Below, piece by piece: positions 10,062 to 20,161 of a stretch of DNA of 64,000 nt. Position 1 is the first letter of the stretch; each line of letters opens with the position of its first letter. Made by a program: the position numbers and the translations under genes. Source of the DNA: Onchocerca lupi (lineage: Eukaryota > Nematoda > Chromadorea > Rhabditida > Onchocercidae); assembly GCA_028564675.1 (NCBI GenBank), contig JAOVVO010000020.1, positions 62,001 to 126,000 on the forward strand, given 5' to 3'. The notes under the pieces were generated by a model, which saw only the letters and a list, made by a program, of their open reading frames with translations, was not told the DNA's origin and did no database searches.

Positions 10062-10270
10062 AACTTCAGTTCTAAATAAAGGAGTTTGTTATTTTTACAT
10101 AACTAGCAGAAAATTTGAAAATTTTTTTCCTTTCATTTTTGCTGAAAACTCATGCTCATCTGTAAGATTGATGGTATATTCACTTTAATTTTAAAAAATT
10201 ATTTTTAGATATAGTTAACATCTTGACTTTGCTTAGTTAGTATTCCAAATTGTAAAAAATAAATGGTTTT

Positions 10271-11080
10271 ATGACAACGACTTTATTAAAAAATAAAAAA
10301 GGGTTAATAACTGGAATAACAAACAAGAGATCGATAGCTTATGGCATAGCAAAAACTCTCTTAGAGCATGGAGCAGAACTTGCAATCACATACCAAAATG
10401 AAACTGTGAAAGAGAGACTATTGCCGATAGCAACTGAACTAAATGTGGAGTTAGTACTGAGTTGTGATGTTTCAAATGAAGGAACTATAGATGATGTTTT
10501 CGGAGTAATAGAAAAAAAATGGAGTACTCTTGATTTTTTGGTACACGCGATTGCATTTTCTGATAAAAGTGAACTGAGTAGTAGGTATGTCAATACCTCA
10601 CTAAGCAACTTTCTCAATGCAATGCATATATCGTGCTATTCTTTTACTGCTTTAGCGCAAAGGGCTGAAAAAATGATGCCAAATGTTGGTAGTCTACTTA
10701 CTTTATCTTACTATGGTGCTGAAAAGGTTATACCAAATTACAATGTTATGGGTTTATGTAAAGCAGCACTCGAAGCAAGTGTAAAGTATCTAGCATGTGA
10801 CTTGGGGCCACAAAATATTCGGGTAAACGCTATTTCTGCTGGTCCAATCAGAACTTTAGCATCTTCTGGAATAAGCGATTTCTGCTTCATATCAAAATGG
10901 AACAGAAACAATTCTCCACTGAGACGTAATACCACAATAGAGGATATTGGAAAAGCAGCATTGTACTTGCTCAGTGACTTGAGTAGTGGCACCACTGGAG
11001 AAATTCTGCACGTTGACTCAGGATATAATGTAGTAGGAATGAAGGTAATTGATTCGAGTATAAATTCAAAATTAAGATAG
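10271..11080 (+). CDS. fabI: Enoyl-[acyl-carrier-protein] reductase (NADH)
   Basis: FabI catalyses the last reduction of each fatty-acid elongation cycle in the cytoplasm. The 269-residue short-chain dehydrogenase has the atypical FabI nucleotide motif GITNKRSIAYGIAK (near 15-28) instead of a plain GxxxGxG. The catalytic block is SYYGAEKVIPNYNVMG...K, in which the second Tyr and the Lys of LCKAALEASVKYL are the active pair. The C-terminal GEILHVDSGYN is typical. The ATG is preceded by an AT-rich region that must hold the promoter shared or opposed with the RNase J gene. nuoI follows 64 bases later on the same strand. Confidence 0.95.
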   Translation: MTTTLLKNKKGLITGITNKRSIAYGIAKTLLEHGAELAITYQNETVKERLLPIATELNVELVLSCDVSNEGTIDDVFGVIEKKWSTLDFLVHAIAFSDKSELSSRYVNTSLSNFLNAMHISCYSFTALAQRAEKMMPNVGSLLTLSYYGAEKVIPNYNVMGLCKAALEASVKYLACDLGPQNIRVNAISAGPIRTLASSGISDFCFISKWNRNNSPLRRNTTIEDIGKAALYLLSDLSSGTTGEILHVDSGYNVVGMKVIDSSINSKLR

Positions 11081-11144
11081 GAAAAAGGCTTTTTAAAAAT
11101 TGATAATATCTCTATAATCACTTGTATAAGTCTTAAATGTTTTT

Positions 11145-11627
11145 ATGCTCAAGAAATTAATCCGGTATTGGTTCTTTATAGAATTGATTAAAGGATTTGC
11201 TGTTACATTGAAATACATGTTCAAGCCAAAGGTTACGCTAAAGTATCCTATGGAGAAGGGCCATCTGAGTCCAAGGTTTCGCGGCGAACACGCATTGCGT
11301 AGGTATCCAAATGGTAAAGAAAGATGCATAGCTTGTAAGTTGTGTGAAGTCATCTGTCCTGCTCAAGCAATAGTTATTGAAGCGGAGGAAAAGGAAGATG
11401 GCAGTCGTTGCACCACGCGTTATGATATTGATATGACAAAATGTATATATTGTGGGCTTTGCCAAGAGGCATGTCCAGTTGATGCAATTGTTGAGGGTCC
11501 TAATTTTGAATTCGCGACAGAAACAAAAAAGGAGCTAATATACAATAAAGAGAAATTATTACGTAATGGTGAAACTTGGGAAAAGGTAATTGAACTTAGG
11601 TTAAAAAAGAATAGGCCCTTTTGCTAA
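11145..11627 (+). CDS. nuoI: NADH-quinone oxidoreductase subunit I
   Basis: NuoI is the 23-kDa subunit of complex I and holds clusters N6a and N6b, which pass electrons toward the quinone site. Its 160 residues contain two 8Fe ferredoxin-type motifs, CIACKLCEVICPAQAI (near 65) and CIYCGLCQEACPVDAI (near 104), with all eight cysteines present. The N-terminal helix (ELIKGFAVTLKYMF) and the GEHALRRYPNGKERC lead-in are typical. The stop overlaps the upstream possible start of thrS, so nuoI, thrS and infC probably form one transcript. Confidence 0.96.
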   Translation: MLKKLIRYWFFIELIKGFAVTLKYMFKPKVTLKYPMEKGHLSPRFRGEHALRRYPNGKERCIACKLCEVICPAQAIVIEAEEKEDGSRCTTRYDIDMTKCIYCGLCQEACPVDAIVEGPNFEFATETKKELIYNKEKLLRNGETWEKVIELRLKKNRPFC

Positions 11628-11632
11628 AACTG

Positions 11633-13531
11633 ATGATAAAAGTTACCTTTTCAGCTGGGCAAAAAATAGAAGAATATAGTAGAGTTACTATTTTTGATAT
11701 ATTACAATTAGGTGTTTTAAGAGAAGCTATTGCCTTAAGGATAAATGGTGAGTTATATGACTTATCACATGCAATTGAACCTGACATGGAGATAGAGATA
11801 ATACAATTCAGTGATGAAGTGGCTTTAGATATAATAAGACATGATGCCGCTCATATAATGGCTCAAGCGGTGAAAGAGCTTTTTCCTAATACTCAAGTTG
11901 CTATTGGTCCGACAATTAAGGATGGTTTTTACTATGATTTTGCTATAGGTCGTACCTTTACTACAGGCGATCTTACCATAATAGAAAAAAAAATGGAAGG
12001 AATTATAAAAAGTAACTATAGATTTGTCAGAGAAGTTTGGACTCGTAAGCAAGCAATTGATTTTTTCAGTAGTATAGGCGAAAAGTATAAGGTTGATATT
12101 ATTTCTTATATACCAGAGAATGAGGATCTAACTATTTATAGACAAGGTAGCTTTGTTGACTTATGTCGTGGTCCACACTCTCCTTCAACTGGCATGGTTA
12201 AAGCGTTTAAACTTATGAAAGTTGCAGGAGCATACTGGCGTGGTGATTCTAATAGTCCAATATTGCAACGAATATATGGCACTGCGTGGAGAAATAAGGA
12301 TGAATTGAATGCTTATCTTGGACGTCTAGAAGAAGCAGAAAAACGTGACCATCGCAAAATTGCTAAGGATATGGACTTATTTCACGTTCAGGAGGAAGCT
12401 GTAGGACAGATTTTTTGGCATGAACAGGGCTATATCTTGTATAGCATTCTTGAATCTTATATGAGAAAAAAATTAGTAAATAATGGTTATTTTGAAGTAA
12501 AAACTCCTATTTTAGTAAACAAGGAGCTGTGGGAGAAATCTGGGCATTGGAGTAAGTTTCGTGAAAACATGTTTATTGTTGGTGAACTTGAGAATGAAAA
12601 GCTAGCAATAAAACCAATGAATTGTCCTTGTCACGTGCAGATTTTCAACTCTCATACTAGAAGCTATCGTGATTTACCAATACGTATGGCAGAGTTTGGT
12701 ACGTGTCATAGGAATGAAAGCTCAGGTTCATTGCATGGGCTGATGCGAGTACGTGGCTTTACACAAGATGATGCACACATTTTTTGTATGGAAGAGCAAG
12801 TCAATTCTGAAACTATAAAATTTTGTAGTCTTTTGAAAGAAGTATATTCAGAGCTTGGATTCAACGAAATTTCTGTAAAATTCTCAGACCGTCCAGGCAT
12901 TAGAGCAGGAAGTGATGAAGTATGGAATAGAGCTGAAAAAGCGCTGTTCGATGCTGTCGAAAAAACAGGTTTAAGTTATGAACTCAACCCAGGTGAAGGT
13001 GCATTTTATGGACCAAAGTTAGAGTTTATTTTGAAAGATGCAATAGGTAGGAACTGGCAATGTGGAACGCTACAAGTTGATTTCATTTTACCAGAACGTC
13101 TTGGTGCTTTTTATATAGGAGCAGATGGGCAAAAACATCATCCTATTATATTGCACAGAGCAATTTTTGGAACTTTTGAACGTTTTATTGGAGTTCTAAT
13201 AGAACATTATGCAGGACAATTTCCATTGTGGCTCGCTCCAACACAACTTGCTATTCTAACTGTTACAAATGAAGTTGACAGCTATGCTATAGAAATTAGC
13301 GGCGTTTTAAAAAAGCAAGGCGTTAGGGTTAAAGTCAATTTGACCAGTGAAAAAATTAGTCATAAAATACGCTTGCATAGTTTAAACAAGGTTCCTATAT
13401 TATGGATAGTTGGTAAAAATGAAGTTGCAAGTAAAACTGTGTCAGTGAGGAATTTAGGATCGGAAAGGCAGGAATCTTTTTCTTATGAGGAAGCTGCTGA
13501 ACTTCTATTAAAAAATATTAATTTGAGTTAA
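11633..13531 (+). CDS. thrS: Threonyl-tRNA synthetase
   Basis: This enzyme charges tRNA-Thr and edits mischarged Ser-tRNA-Thr. Domain order is the N-terminal TGS domain (residues about 1-60), the editing domain with HDAAHIMAQA (near 72) and CRGPH (near 180), the class II catalytic core with the zinc-site segment MNCPCHVQIF (near 330) and motif 3 around HRAIFGTFERFIGVLIEHY, and the anticodon-binding domain (last 100 residues). The open frame reaches a TTG at 11621 that overlaps nuoI, but the ATG at 11633 (MIKVTFSAGQK) fits the family better and gives 632 residues. infC follows 10 bases after the stop. Confidence 0.95.
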   Translation: MIKVTFSAGQKIEEYSRVTIFDILQLGVLREAIALRINGELYDLSHAIEPDMEIEIIQFSDEVALDIIRHDAAHIMAQAVKELFPNTQVAIGPTIKDGFYYDFAIGRTFTTGDLTIIEKKMEGIIKSNYRFVREVWTRKQAIDFFSSIGEKYKVDIISYIPENEDLTIYRQGSFVDLCRGPHSPSTGMVKAFKLMKVAGAYWRGDSNSPILQRIYGTAWRNKDELNAYLGRLEEAEKRDHRKIAKDMDLFHVQEEAVGQIFWHEQGYILYSILESYMRKKLVNNGYFEVKTPILVNKELWEKSGHWSKFRENMFIVGELENEKLAIKPMNCPCHVQIFNSHTRSYRDLPIRMAEFGTCHRNESSGSLHGLMRVRGFTQDDAHIFCMEEQVNSETIKFCSLLKEVYSELGFNEISVKFSDRPGIRAGSDEVWNRAEKALFDAVEKTGLSYELNPGEGAFYGPKLEFILKDAIGRNWQCGTLQVDFILPERLGAFYIGADGQKHHPIILHRAIFGTFERFIGVLIEHYAGQFPLWLAPTQLAILTVTNEVDSYAIEISGVLKKQGVRVKVNLTSEKISHKIRLHSLNKVPILWIVGKNEVASKTVSVRNLGSERQESFSYEEAAELLLKNINLS

Positions 13532-13541
13532 GGGTTAAAGT

Positions 13542-14051
13542 TTGCAAATCAAAAAAAGTAGGGTTAATGAATCTATTACAGCTAAGGAGGTACGTCTGGT
13601 TGATCAGAATGGTAATATGGTTGGAGTTGTGGCAATAGAACAGGCTTTAGAGTCTGCGCAGAATGTCAATTTAGATCTAGTGGAAATTGTGCCTGATTTG
13701 GTTCCTCCAGTATGTAAAATTTTGGACTATAGTAAACAAAAATATGATGCGAAAAAGAAAGCAAGCGAAGCAAAAAAGAAACAAAAAATATTAACTATAA
13801 AAGAGATTAAGCTAGGCCCTAATATTGGTGATCACGACTATGAAACAAAATTACGTCAAGCAAGAGATTTCCTTACACATGGACACAGGATTAAAATTAC
13901 AATGAAGTTTAGGGGTAGAGAGCTCATAAACACTGAAATTGGGTTGGAGAAATTAGAACGGTTGATTAAAGACACCGAAGATATTGCAAAGGTAGAATTA
14001 GCTCCTAAACAGGAAGGGAATCAATATTTTTTAGCTCTGATTGCTAAATAG
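13542..14051 (+). CDS. infC: Translation initiation factor IF-3
   Basis: IF-3 binds the 30S subunit, blocks premature 50S joining and checks the start codon and initiator tRNA. The 169-residue protein is full length: the N-terminal domain (RVNESITAKEVRLVDQNG), the basic linker (YDAKKKASEAKKKQK) and the C-terminal domain with GPNIGDHDYETKLRQARDFL. The only start that fits the family is TTG at 13542, with an AAGGG ribosome site just upstream in the end of thrS. A rare start codon is a known feature of infC in other bacteria, where it allows autoregulation. The thrS-infC order is also conserved widely. Confidence 0.94.
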   Translation: MQIKKSRVNESITAKEVRLVDQNGNMVGVVAIEQALESAQNVNLDLVEIVPDLVPPVCKILDYSKQKYDAKKKASEAKKKQKILTIKEIKLGPNIGDHDYETKLRQARDFLTHGHRIKITMKFRGRELINTEIGLEKLERLIKDTEDIAKVELAPKQEGNQYFLALIAK

Positions 14052-14210
14052 CAAAACTTGTCTATTAGAAAATCGTTTACTATTTCTTGCTTAATTAGTA
14101 AAACATTTTCATTTTTCAATGGAACCATAGAAATTGTCACAGCACTGTAACTAAGTGTATGAGGTTAGAGTGGGGTTGAGATATGAAAGACATTATTAGA
14201 GGGAAAGATT

Positions 14211-15473
14211 TCACCAATCAATTTTTTTGTCTTTATCTTTGATTTGAAGTACAGATATCAGACTAATTAATGCGCAGGCAGTAAGATAAATGCCTGCTGC
14301 AAATTTTGTTTCAGCTTTTTCTATAAGCCACATGCATATAGATGGAGAAATGCCACCGAAAATCCCTGCAGATATATTGTGAGCTAAACTAAAGCCAGTA
14401 CATCTGATCTTTGTTGGGAATAATTCACAAACGAGAGAATTGCATATTCCAAAAGATGCACCTATCGGTATATTTATCAATAGAAGAGTAAGCATTACAA
14501 TGCAATAGTTATCGTATGATAATAGTTGAAGGACTGGTAAACTGGCACAAGCTAAAATTATTAATGTGGGAATCATCACATTTTTTCTTCCAATTTTGTC
14601 AGATAGTATTGCAAGCAGTACTGCAGATACTCCGAATGTAATTTCAACCATGATCCTTACTACATTTTTAATATCGATGCCTGATAGGATAAGTTCTTTT
14701 ACAGATATATTGTAAAACATAATTACTGAATAAATAATTGCATTCTGAGCAATGCCAAGTCCAATTGCTATCGCAAATACTCTTTTATACTCCTTGAGCA
14801 ATTTTAGAAATGGTGAGTGAAACAAATTTTTATTTTTACTGTGTATTTTGTAGGCTAAGCTTTCCTCTATTATGTATCTTATTAAAAAGCCTATTACGCC
14901 CATAACAGGGCAGAAGTAGAAGAGTAACCTCCAACCCCAAACTTCATAATTTTCACCTGTAAATTTTTTGCAAACAGCTATCATTACAAAGCATGTAATA
15001 GAACCAAGCGCGCCACTGAAAGCTTTCATGCTGCCTAAAAAGCCTAGATTTTTTTTATTGCTTGAGTGCTCTATTAAAAAAGCTGAATTGATACTTGTTT
15101 CCCCACCTGTTGCCATTCCTTGTATTATTCTACAAATCAGAAGTAATATAGGGGAAAGTATTCCTATTTTTTTTGCACTGGGTATTACTGCAATTACGGT
15201 AGATGATATTGAAGCTAATATTACAGAAGCTAGCAAAATTTTTCTCCTGCCATATTTATCTCCAATGTAGCCAAAAATAAATGCGCCAAGCGGCCTAAAT
15301 CCAAACCCAATTGCAAAGCTGCTAAGAAATTTGATTTTTTTTACGTACTCATTTTCTGATGAAAAAAGAACGTCACTTATTGTATATGATAAGACTCCAA
15401 ATAGAGTTAATTCATACCATACAATTGTATTGCAGATTATACCTGATAGTATTGCTTTTTGGATGTTATTCAC
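14211..15473 (-). CDS. MFS transporter, metabolite:H+ symporter (ProP-like)
   Basis: This is an inner-membrane solute transporter of the major facilitator superfamily, in the branch that includes ProP and citrate or alpha-ketoglutarate permeases. The 420-residue protein has about 12 hydrophobic segments. The MFS signature between TM2 and TM3 reads GYIGDKYGRRKIL (near 65-77). The MHS-type GMATGGETSINSAFLIEH lies near 118-135, and the repeated signature SDKIGRKNVM follows TM8. Wolbachia and other Rickettsiales carry several such ProP-like carriers, thought to import amino acids or related metabolites from the host. The substrate cannot be read from the sequence. It is transcribed on the same strand as aspS, which starts upstream of it with 32 bases between. 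Confidence 0.85.
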   Translation of the reverse strand: MNNIQKAILSGIICNTIVWYELTLFGVLSYTISDVLFSSENEYVKKIKFLSSFAIGFGFRPLGAFIFGYIGDKYGRRKILLASVILASISSTVIAVIPSAKKIGILSPILLLICRIIQGMATGGETSINSAFLIEHSSNKKNLGFLGSMKAFSGALGSITCFVMIAVCKKFTGENYEVWGWRLLFYFCPVMGVIGFLIRYIIEESLAYKIHSKNKNLFHSPFLKLLKEYKRVFAIAIGLGIAQNAIIYSVIMFYNISVKELILSGIDIKNVVRIMVEITFGVSAVLLAILSDKIGRKNVMIPTLIILACASLPVLQLLSYDNYCIVMLTLLLINIPIGASFGICNSLVCELFPTKIRCTGFSLAHNISAGIFGGISPSICMWLIEKAETKFAAGIYLTACALISLISVLQIKDKDKKIDW

Positions 15474-15505
15474 GCTTTTTCAGTTTAACATAATCTATGG
15501 TGCTG

Positions 15506-17305
15506 TTAATCAATAACCTGCAAGAATAATTCATGTAAATGTCTACTTTTTACCTTAGAAGGAGCGCCCATTAGAACATCTTCACCTTGTTGGTTCATAG
15601 GAAAACAGATCACTTCACGAATGTTTGGCTCATCAGCGAGCAGCATAACCATTCTATCGACTCCTGGTGCTATTCCGCCATGAGGTGGTACTCCAAATCT
15701 GAATGCACGCACAAGTGCACTAAATTTTGTATCTACTTCTTCTTTGCTATAGCCTGAAATGGCAAAAGCTTTATACATAATATCCAGTTTGTTATTGCGA
15801 ATTGCTCCGCTTGATAGTTCTATTCCATTACAAACTAGATCATATTGGTAAGCAAGAATGTACAGTGGATTTCTTTCCTCCAGATCTTTTAAGCCACCAT
15901 GTGGCATAGAAAATGGATTATGAAAAAAATTAATCTTCTTATTTTTATAATCATACACAAAATATGGAAAGTCAATAATCCAACAGAATTTGAAAACATT
16001 TTGATCTATGAGACCTAATTCTGATCCTAAAAGGGTACGCACTTTCCCTGCAATTATTGCTGCTTCATTTTCTTTATCGGAAGTAAAAAATATACTATCT
16101 CCAGGCTTTACATTTGTTATTTCTCTTATATGATTTAGCTTATTTTGATCAAAGAATTTGGCAATTGGTCCTTTTATAGTACCATCTTTATTAAACGTTA
16201 TATATCCAAGACTTTTAGCTCCGAATTCTTTTTGCACATGCGCTATTTTTTTATCGAAAAAGCTCCGTGACTCCTTTGCTGTTTTGGGAGCGGGAATGGC
16301 TCGAACTACCATACCTTTCTCAATGTTGCTTTTGAAGATATTGAATTTTGAATCACGGAAAACTTCTGTAACATCACTGATTGATAATGGATTGCGTAGA
16401 TCTGGTTTGTCAGAGCCATATTTGAGCATTGCTTCTTTATATGTAATACGTGGGAAATTCTTGTCGACTGACTTGCAAGAAAATTTAGTGAACACCTTGT
16501 ATAAAGTAGTTTCGATGACTTGAAATATGTCTTCTTGAGTCACAAAAGACATTTCAAGATCTAGCTGATAAAATTCCCCGGAACGGTCAGATCTTGTGTC
16601 TTCATCACGGAAACATGGTGCAATTTGAAAATATTTATCGAATCCTGACACCATGAGCAGTTGTTTAAAAATTTGTGGAGCTTGTGGTAATGCATAGAAT
16701 TTGCCAGGATTTAGTCTACTTGGAACTAAATAATCGCGTGCTCCTTCAGGAGATGAAGCAGTGAGTATTGGAGTTTGAATTTCTAAAAAACCTTGTTCTA
16801 TCATGAGCCTACGGAGTTCTGCAATAATTTGTGAGCGCAAAATGATGTTGTTGCGAACTTTTTCCCGCCTTAAGTCAAGAAACCGATATTTAAATCTCAT
16901 ATTTTCTCGGTATTCTTGTTTGCCAGAGATACTTGCTAATATGCTTTTTTCCTCTTTTGCTATTTCTTCGTTACAATGAAACTCAACTTTCGATTCAATG
17001 TTCAATTTACTAACTATAACCTCAATTTCTCCTGTGGAAATAGAGCTGTTTACTGTATCTTCAGTTCTAGCTTTGACTATTCCTGTAATAGTAATCACAC
17101 TCTCTGATTTTAAATTTGAGATTTCATTGAAAAAGTCTTTGTCATTATTGAATACTAGCTGAGTAATTCCATAGAAGTCTCGTAAGTCAACGAAGATTAG
17201 ATTACCATGGTTGCGTTTGCGGTATAGCCATCCAGAAAGAGTAACTTCCTTTTCTATATCGTTCTTTCTTAGTTCATCGCACGTATGAGTTTTATAGCAG
17301 TTCAT
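15506..17305 (-). CDS. aspS: Aspartyl-tRNA synthetase
   Basis: This class IIb enzyme charges tRNA-Asp. The 599 residues comprise an N-terminal OB-fold anticodon domain (about 1-105, with GWLYRKRNHGNLIFVDLRD), the catalytic core with motif 1 around FLEIQTPILTASSPEGARDY and motif 2 FRDEDTRSDRSGEFYQLD, the bacterial insertion domain (about 290-425), and motif 3 near the C-terminus in HGGIAPGVDRMVMLLAD. Since Rickettsiales commonly use GatCAB to make Asn-tRNA, this enzyme is probably non-discriminating; that is inference from the group. Length and frame are normal. Confidence 0.95.
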   Translation of the reverse strand: MNCYKTHTCDELRKNDIEKEVTLSGWLYRKRNHGNLIFVDLRDFYGITQLVFNNDKDFFNEISNLKSESVITITGIVKARTEDTVNSSISTGEIEVIVSKLNIESKVEFHCNEEIAKEEKSILASISGKQEYRENMRFKYRFLDLRREKVRNNIILRSQIIAELRRLMIEQGFLEIQTPILTASSPEGARDYLVPSRLNPGKFYALPQAPQIFKQLLMVSGFDKYFQIAPCFRDEDTRSDRSGEFYQLDLEMSFVTQEDIFQVIETTLYKVFTKFSCKSVDKNFPRITYKEAMLKYGSDKPDLRNPLSISDVTEVFRDSKFNIFKSNIEKGMVVRAIPAPKTAKESRSFFDKKIAHVQKEFGAKSLGYITFNKDGTIKGPIAKFFDQNKLNHIREITNVKPGDSIFFTSDKENEAAIIAGKVRTLLGSELGLIDQNVFKFCWIIDFPYFVYDYKNKKINFFHNPFSMPHGGLKDLEERNPLYILAYQYDLVCNGIELSSGAIRNNKLDIMYKAFAISGYSKEEVDTKFSALVRAFRFGVPPHGGIAPGVDRMVMLLADEPNIREVICFPMNQQGEDVLMGAPSKVKSRHLHELFLQVID

Positions 17306-17528
17306 ATTTGTTGCAGCGGTATTTTAAAGAAGTATAAGAATAAACATTGTCGCATACAAGCTCATTTACTTGGGTATTTGTGTAATTTTTGAAATAAAGG
17401 AAAGTTCTGAAGTTTAATGGTGCTTTCTAATATCATCTTTCATACTACCTTTCTGTACAAAAAATTGTAAAGTTTCTATAGTTAAAGTATAATTGCAGAT
17501 GGTCCTTTCAATAAGTTGAGTACAAAAA

Positions 17529-17960
17529 ATGCTATTTGGACAAATTATTGTGTGTAGCCTGGCATTACTTGCTGTGGCTGTAGTGTTTCTTTTTTTTAGA
17601 AGAATATACAGAGATTGGGCTAAGAAAATCCTATTTCTTAAGGAAGTTCTTAAAAAAGAGTGCGAAGAAGATAAAAAATATAATGAGTTATATCAAAAAA
17701 ATAAGCGAAAAGAGATGATGAAACGTCAAGAAATGTTACGTGAGAAGCAACAGGATATACAGGTTTACAAGGAGGATTCAAAGATACTTGACATAGTAAA
17801 ACCAGTAGGTAAATGGACAAAAATGGTTATAATTGGTAATAGTCTAATGCAGCATTTTGCACTATTGATGCATAAAGAAGATAGGCAGAAAGGATTTTGG
17901 GAACTGTTTATAAAAGCTCAGACTTCAAGTAGTGAGAAGCATAAAGGGAAAGGTAGATAA
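17529..17960 (+). CDS. Small membrane-anchored coiled-coil protein, unknown function
   Basis: I do not recognise this 143-residue protein. It begins with one hydrophobic segment (residues about 4-24, IIVCSLALLAVAVVFLFF). A long charged region (about 30-85) rich in Lys, Glu, Arg and Gln follows, likely a coiled coil facing the cytoplasm, then a moderately hydrophobic stretch and a basic tail. It ends 3 bases before ccmA, so the two are very likely cotranscribed, but this does not prove a role in heme export. The frame is intact and codon use looks like its neighbours. Confidence 0.75.
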   Translation: MLFGQIIVCSLALLAVAVVFLFFRRIYRDWAKKILFLKEVLKKECEEDKKYNELYQKNKRKEMMKRQEMLREKQQDIQVYKEDSKILDIVKPVGKWTKMVIIGNSLMQHFALLMHKEDRQKGFWELFIKAQTSSSEKHKGKGR

Positions 17961-17963
17961 TCC

Positions 17964-18581
17964 ATGCTTGAATGTGAACATTTATCCTGCGCCCGCAATA
18001 ACAGAATATTATTTAAAAATCTTAGTTTCAAAGCTGAGCCAAAATCAAAGATTTTAATTATTGGTCCAAATGGCAGTGGTAAAACCAGCTTAATTAGAAG
18101 CTTGTCTGGGCTCTTGCCACCAATATTAGGGAGTATAAGATACTGTGGAAAAGATATATATAGTGATCTACAATCTTATGTATCTTCTATGGTTTATGTG
18201 GGACATAAAAACGCCTGTAAGAATAGTTTAACTGTTGTTCAAAACATAGAATTCTGGGCAGGAATACGGGATACTAGAGAGTTAACTATGGCAGCTATTT
18301 GTTGTTTACAGTTACAACCTGTACTTAATATTAGATACGGTGAACTTTCTGCAGGATGGAAAAAGAGAGTTGCTCTTGCTCGCCTTTTGATTTCTAATGC
18401 AAACATTTGGCTGATAGATGAGCCGTTTTGTAATCTTGATAGTACAACGTGTGAATTGGTACTAAATCTGATCTCAACACGTTCTGAACAAAATGGCATA
18501 GTAATTATTACAGGACACAATCCTACAAAACAATTATGTGATTTTATAGCGATCAACATATGTAATTTTATAGCTGATTGA
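17964..18581 (+). CDS. ccmA: Heme exporter ATP-binding protein CcmA
   Basis: CcmA is the ATPase of the CcmABCD complex used in system I cytochrome c maturation, working at the cytoplasmic face of the inner membrane. The 205-residue ABC domain has Walker A GPNGSGKTSLIR (near 34-45), the signature GELSAGWKKRVALARLL (near 124-140), Walker B IWLIDEPF (near 147-154) and the H-loop in ITGHNP. The short length with no membrane part fits CcmA. The Gly-Trp in the signature (LSAGWKKR rather than LSGGQ) is typical of this family. Other ccm genes are not in the window. Confidence 0.92.
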   Translation: MLECEHLSCARNNRILFKNLSFKAEPKSKILIIGPNGSGKTSLIRSLSGLLPPILGSIRYCGKDIYSDLQSYVSSMVYVGHKNACKNSLTVVQNIEFWAGIRDTRELTMAAICCLQLQPVLNIRYGELSAGWKKRVALARLLISNANIWLIDEPFCNLDSTTCELVLNLISTRSEQNGIVIITGHNPTKQLCDFIAINICNFIAD

Positions 18582-19269
18582 TCTTACTGAGAAAAAGTAG
18601 AGAAAAGGCTTGAAATGTTTTGGAAATGCAATAGTGAAATATTTATGTTGGTTATATTGCGAAAAATTGCTTAGCGTGTTTTTATAACTCTACCGTACTA
18701 ATAGCGCGGGGTAGGTATTTTAAAATATAAAGTCTATTATCTTCACTTACAGGTTTCTCAACTAAAAGCAAAATTTAGTGAAAAGTGTAGTGTATCTTCT
18801 TTAATGTGTGTAGGTGTGTATGCATGCTTAATTTCTATTGTATATACACTATATTTTGTTGAGTCCTTCTTTTTGTAGTAAGCTATTATGTCTACAATTT
18901 TGGATTGTGCATATTATTGGCTGAAGCGTAAAAAAACAAAATGGCACTTTTTATTTTTTATCTTTAAATAGCTGAGATTATTACGAGGTTTTTGTATATT
19001 CTGTTATTCTAATTTTAGAATATTGTTTAAAGCACTTAGAAGTGTTCATTGGCAGCACTTTTAAAAGAAACTGAAAAAGCTTTTCACAACAGAATTGTCG
19101 TGACAGCATCTTTTTAATAACTACTGCCAAGTAAACAAGTTCTCAGTAAGCCCAGATTAAAGTCACTACAGCAAAACAATCTGTTCAACTACTTTCTGCC
19201 TCACTACACTGCTAACTGAAATATTAGACTAAGAATGATAAGCTAACCCAGAGCCTAAAAATCTTGTAT
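18582..19269. other. Non-coding stretch after ccmA
   Basis: About 690 bases without an open frame of note. It is AT-rich, with no tRNA, clear hairpin or repeat that I can see. The right part may belong to the tail of the decayed exported-protein gene that follows. Confidence 0.4.
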
Positions 19270-20117
19270 GCCGAACTTTGTAATAATTATAGAGTAGGTT
19301 CAATATGCATAATCTCATTCAAACTTGCTACTTTCTTTAGTAGAGGGTGTGTTCCCACCTTTTGGTATTTCGATTGTAGGTAAAACTCCTTTAGACTTAT
19401 TGCTAGGAATGCTAAGAGTAGCTCGGAACGGCAAATGTCTTCATTTATATTATAAATTGATCAATTAACACCAAATTTTGCTTGATAAACAAGTGAATAT
19501 CTTGTTTTTCTTATGAAAACTTGACCTTGGTTAGTTCTTCACCAACGTACGGAGCGAATTACATTCTTTCTCTATTGGAGTTGTAATATATGTTGGTCAT
19601 CCAGCTAAATTATTTAAGCCTTCATTTTTCATTTTAAATGCGACTCTAAAAATCTACTCTAATCTCTAGCCTACATTAGCGTGATCACATTTTCTTCTAG
19701 CAGGGTACTTTTGATTATAGCGAGGTTTACGTACTTTAAGTTACTTTTATTCTCATGGTTTCCATCGAATAATTCAGTTTGAGAATATAAGCTTTCAAAT
19801 TTAACTCTCATCTGCCAACAAATGCTCTGTTTTTATCACTGCAGCAAAAATCCTGGAACTACACTTAGGATTTTATAGCCAGCTTCAATTTTCTCTTCGC
19901 TATTAAAGTTAAAAACTCCTTTTGTGTTGTATATTGTCTGCATTTTTCCTCTTAGATTTTCTATGTTATTGGGTAATATTTTAAAGTAGTTAGCTCTAAA
20001 ATAAAAATTTTCTAAATTATTCATTTGAATGCTGTTAGATAAGAACTTAGCTGAAGAAAGCAAACAAAACAATACAAATGTTGCCCTGAACTTTTTACTT
20101 GTTATTTATAGTTTCAT
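19270..20117 (-). pseudogene. Broken gene for an exported, possibly outer-membrane, protein
   Basis: The start region is well preserved: an AAGGAG ribosome site (20126-20131) lies 8 bases before an ATG at 20117. The frame is stopped by a TAA at codon 4, but continues with a signal-peptide-like stretch (KKFRATFVLFCLLSSAKF) and about 60 more residues (including KIEAGYKILSVVPGFLL) to a stop at about 19839. Beyond that, protein-like pieces in several frames continue to about 19270, such as FDGNHENKSNLKYVNLAIIK and PTIEIPKGGNTPSTKESSKF. The signal peptide and polar, aromatic-rich composition suggest a surface or beta-barrel protein, but no family is recognised. Confidence 0.45.
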
Positions 20118-20161
20118 TTATATTTCTCCTTAAGAGGCTATTTATATCAGGAAAAGAATTT

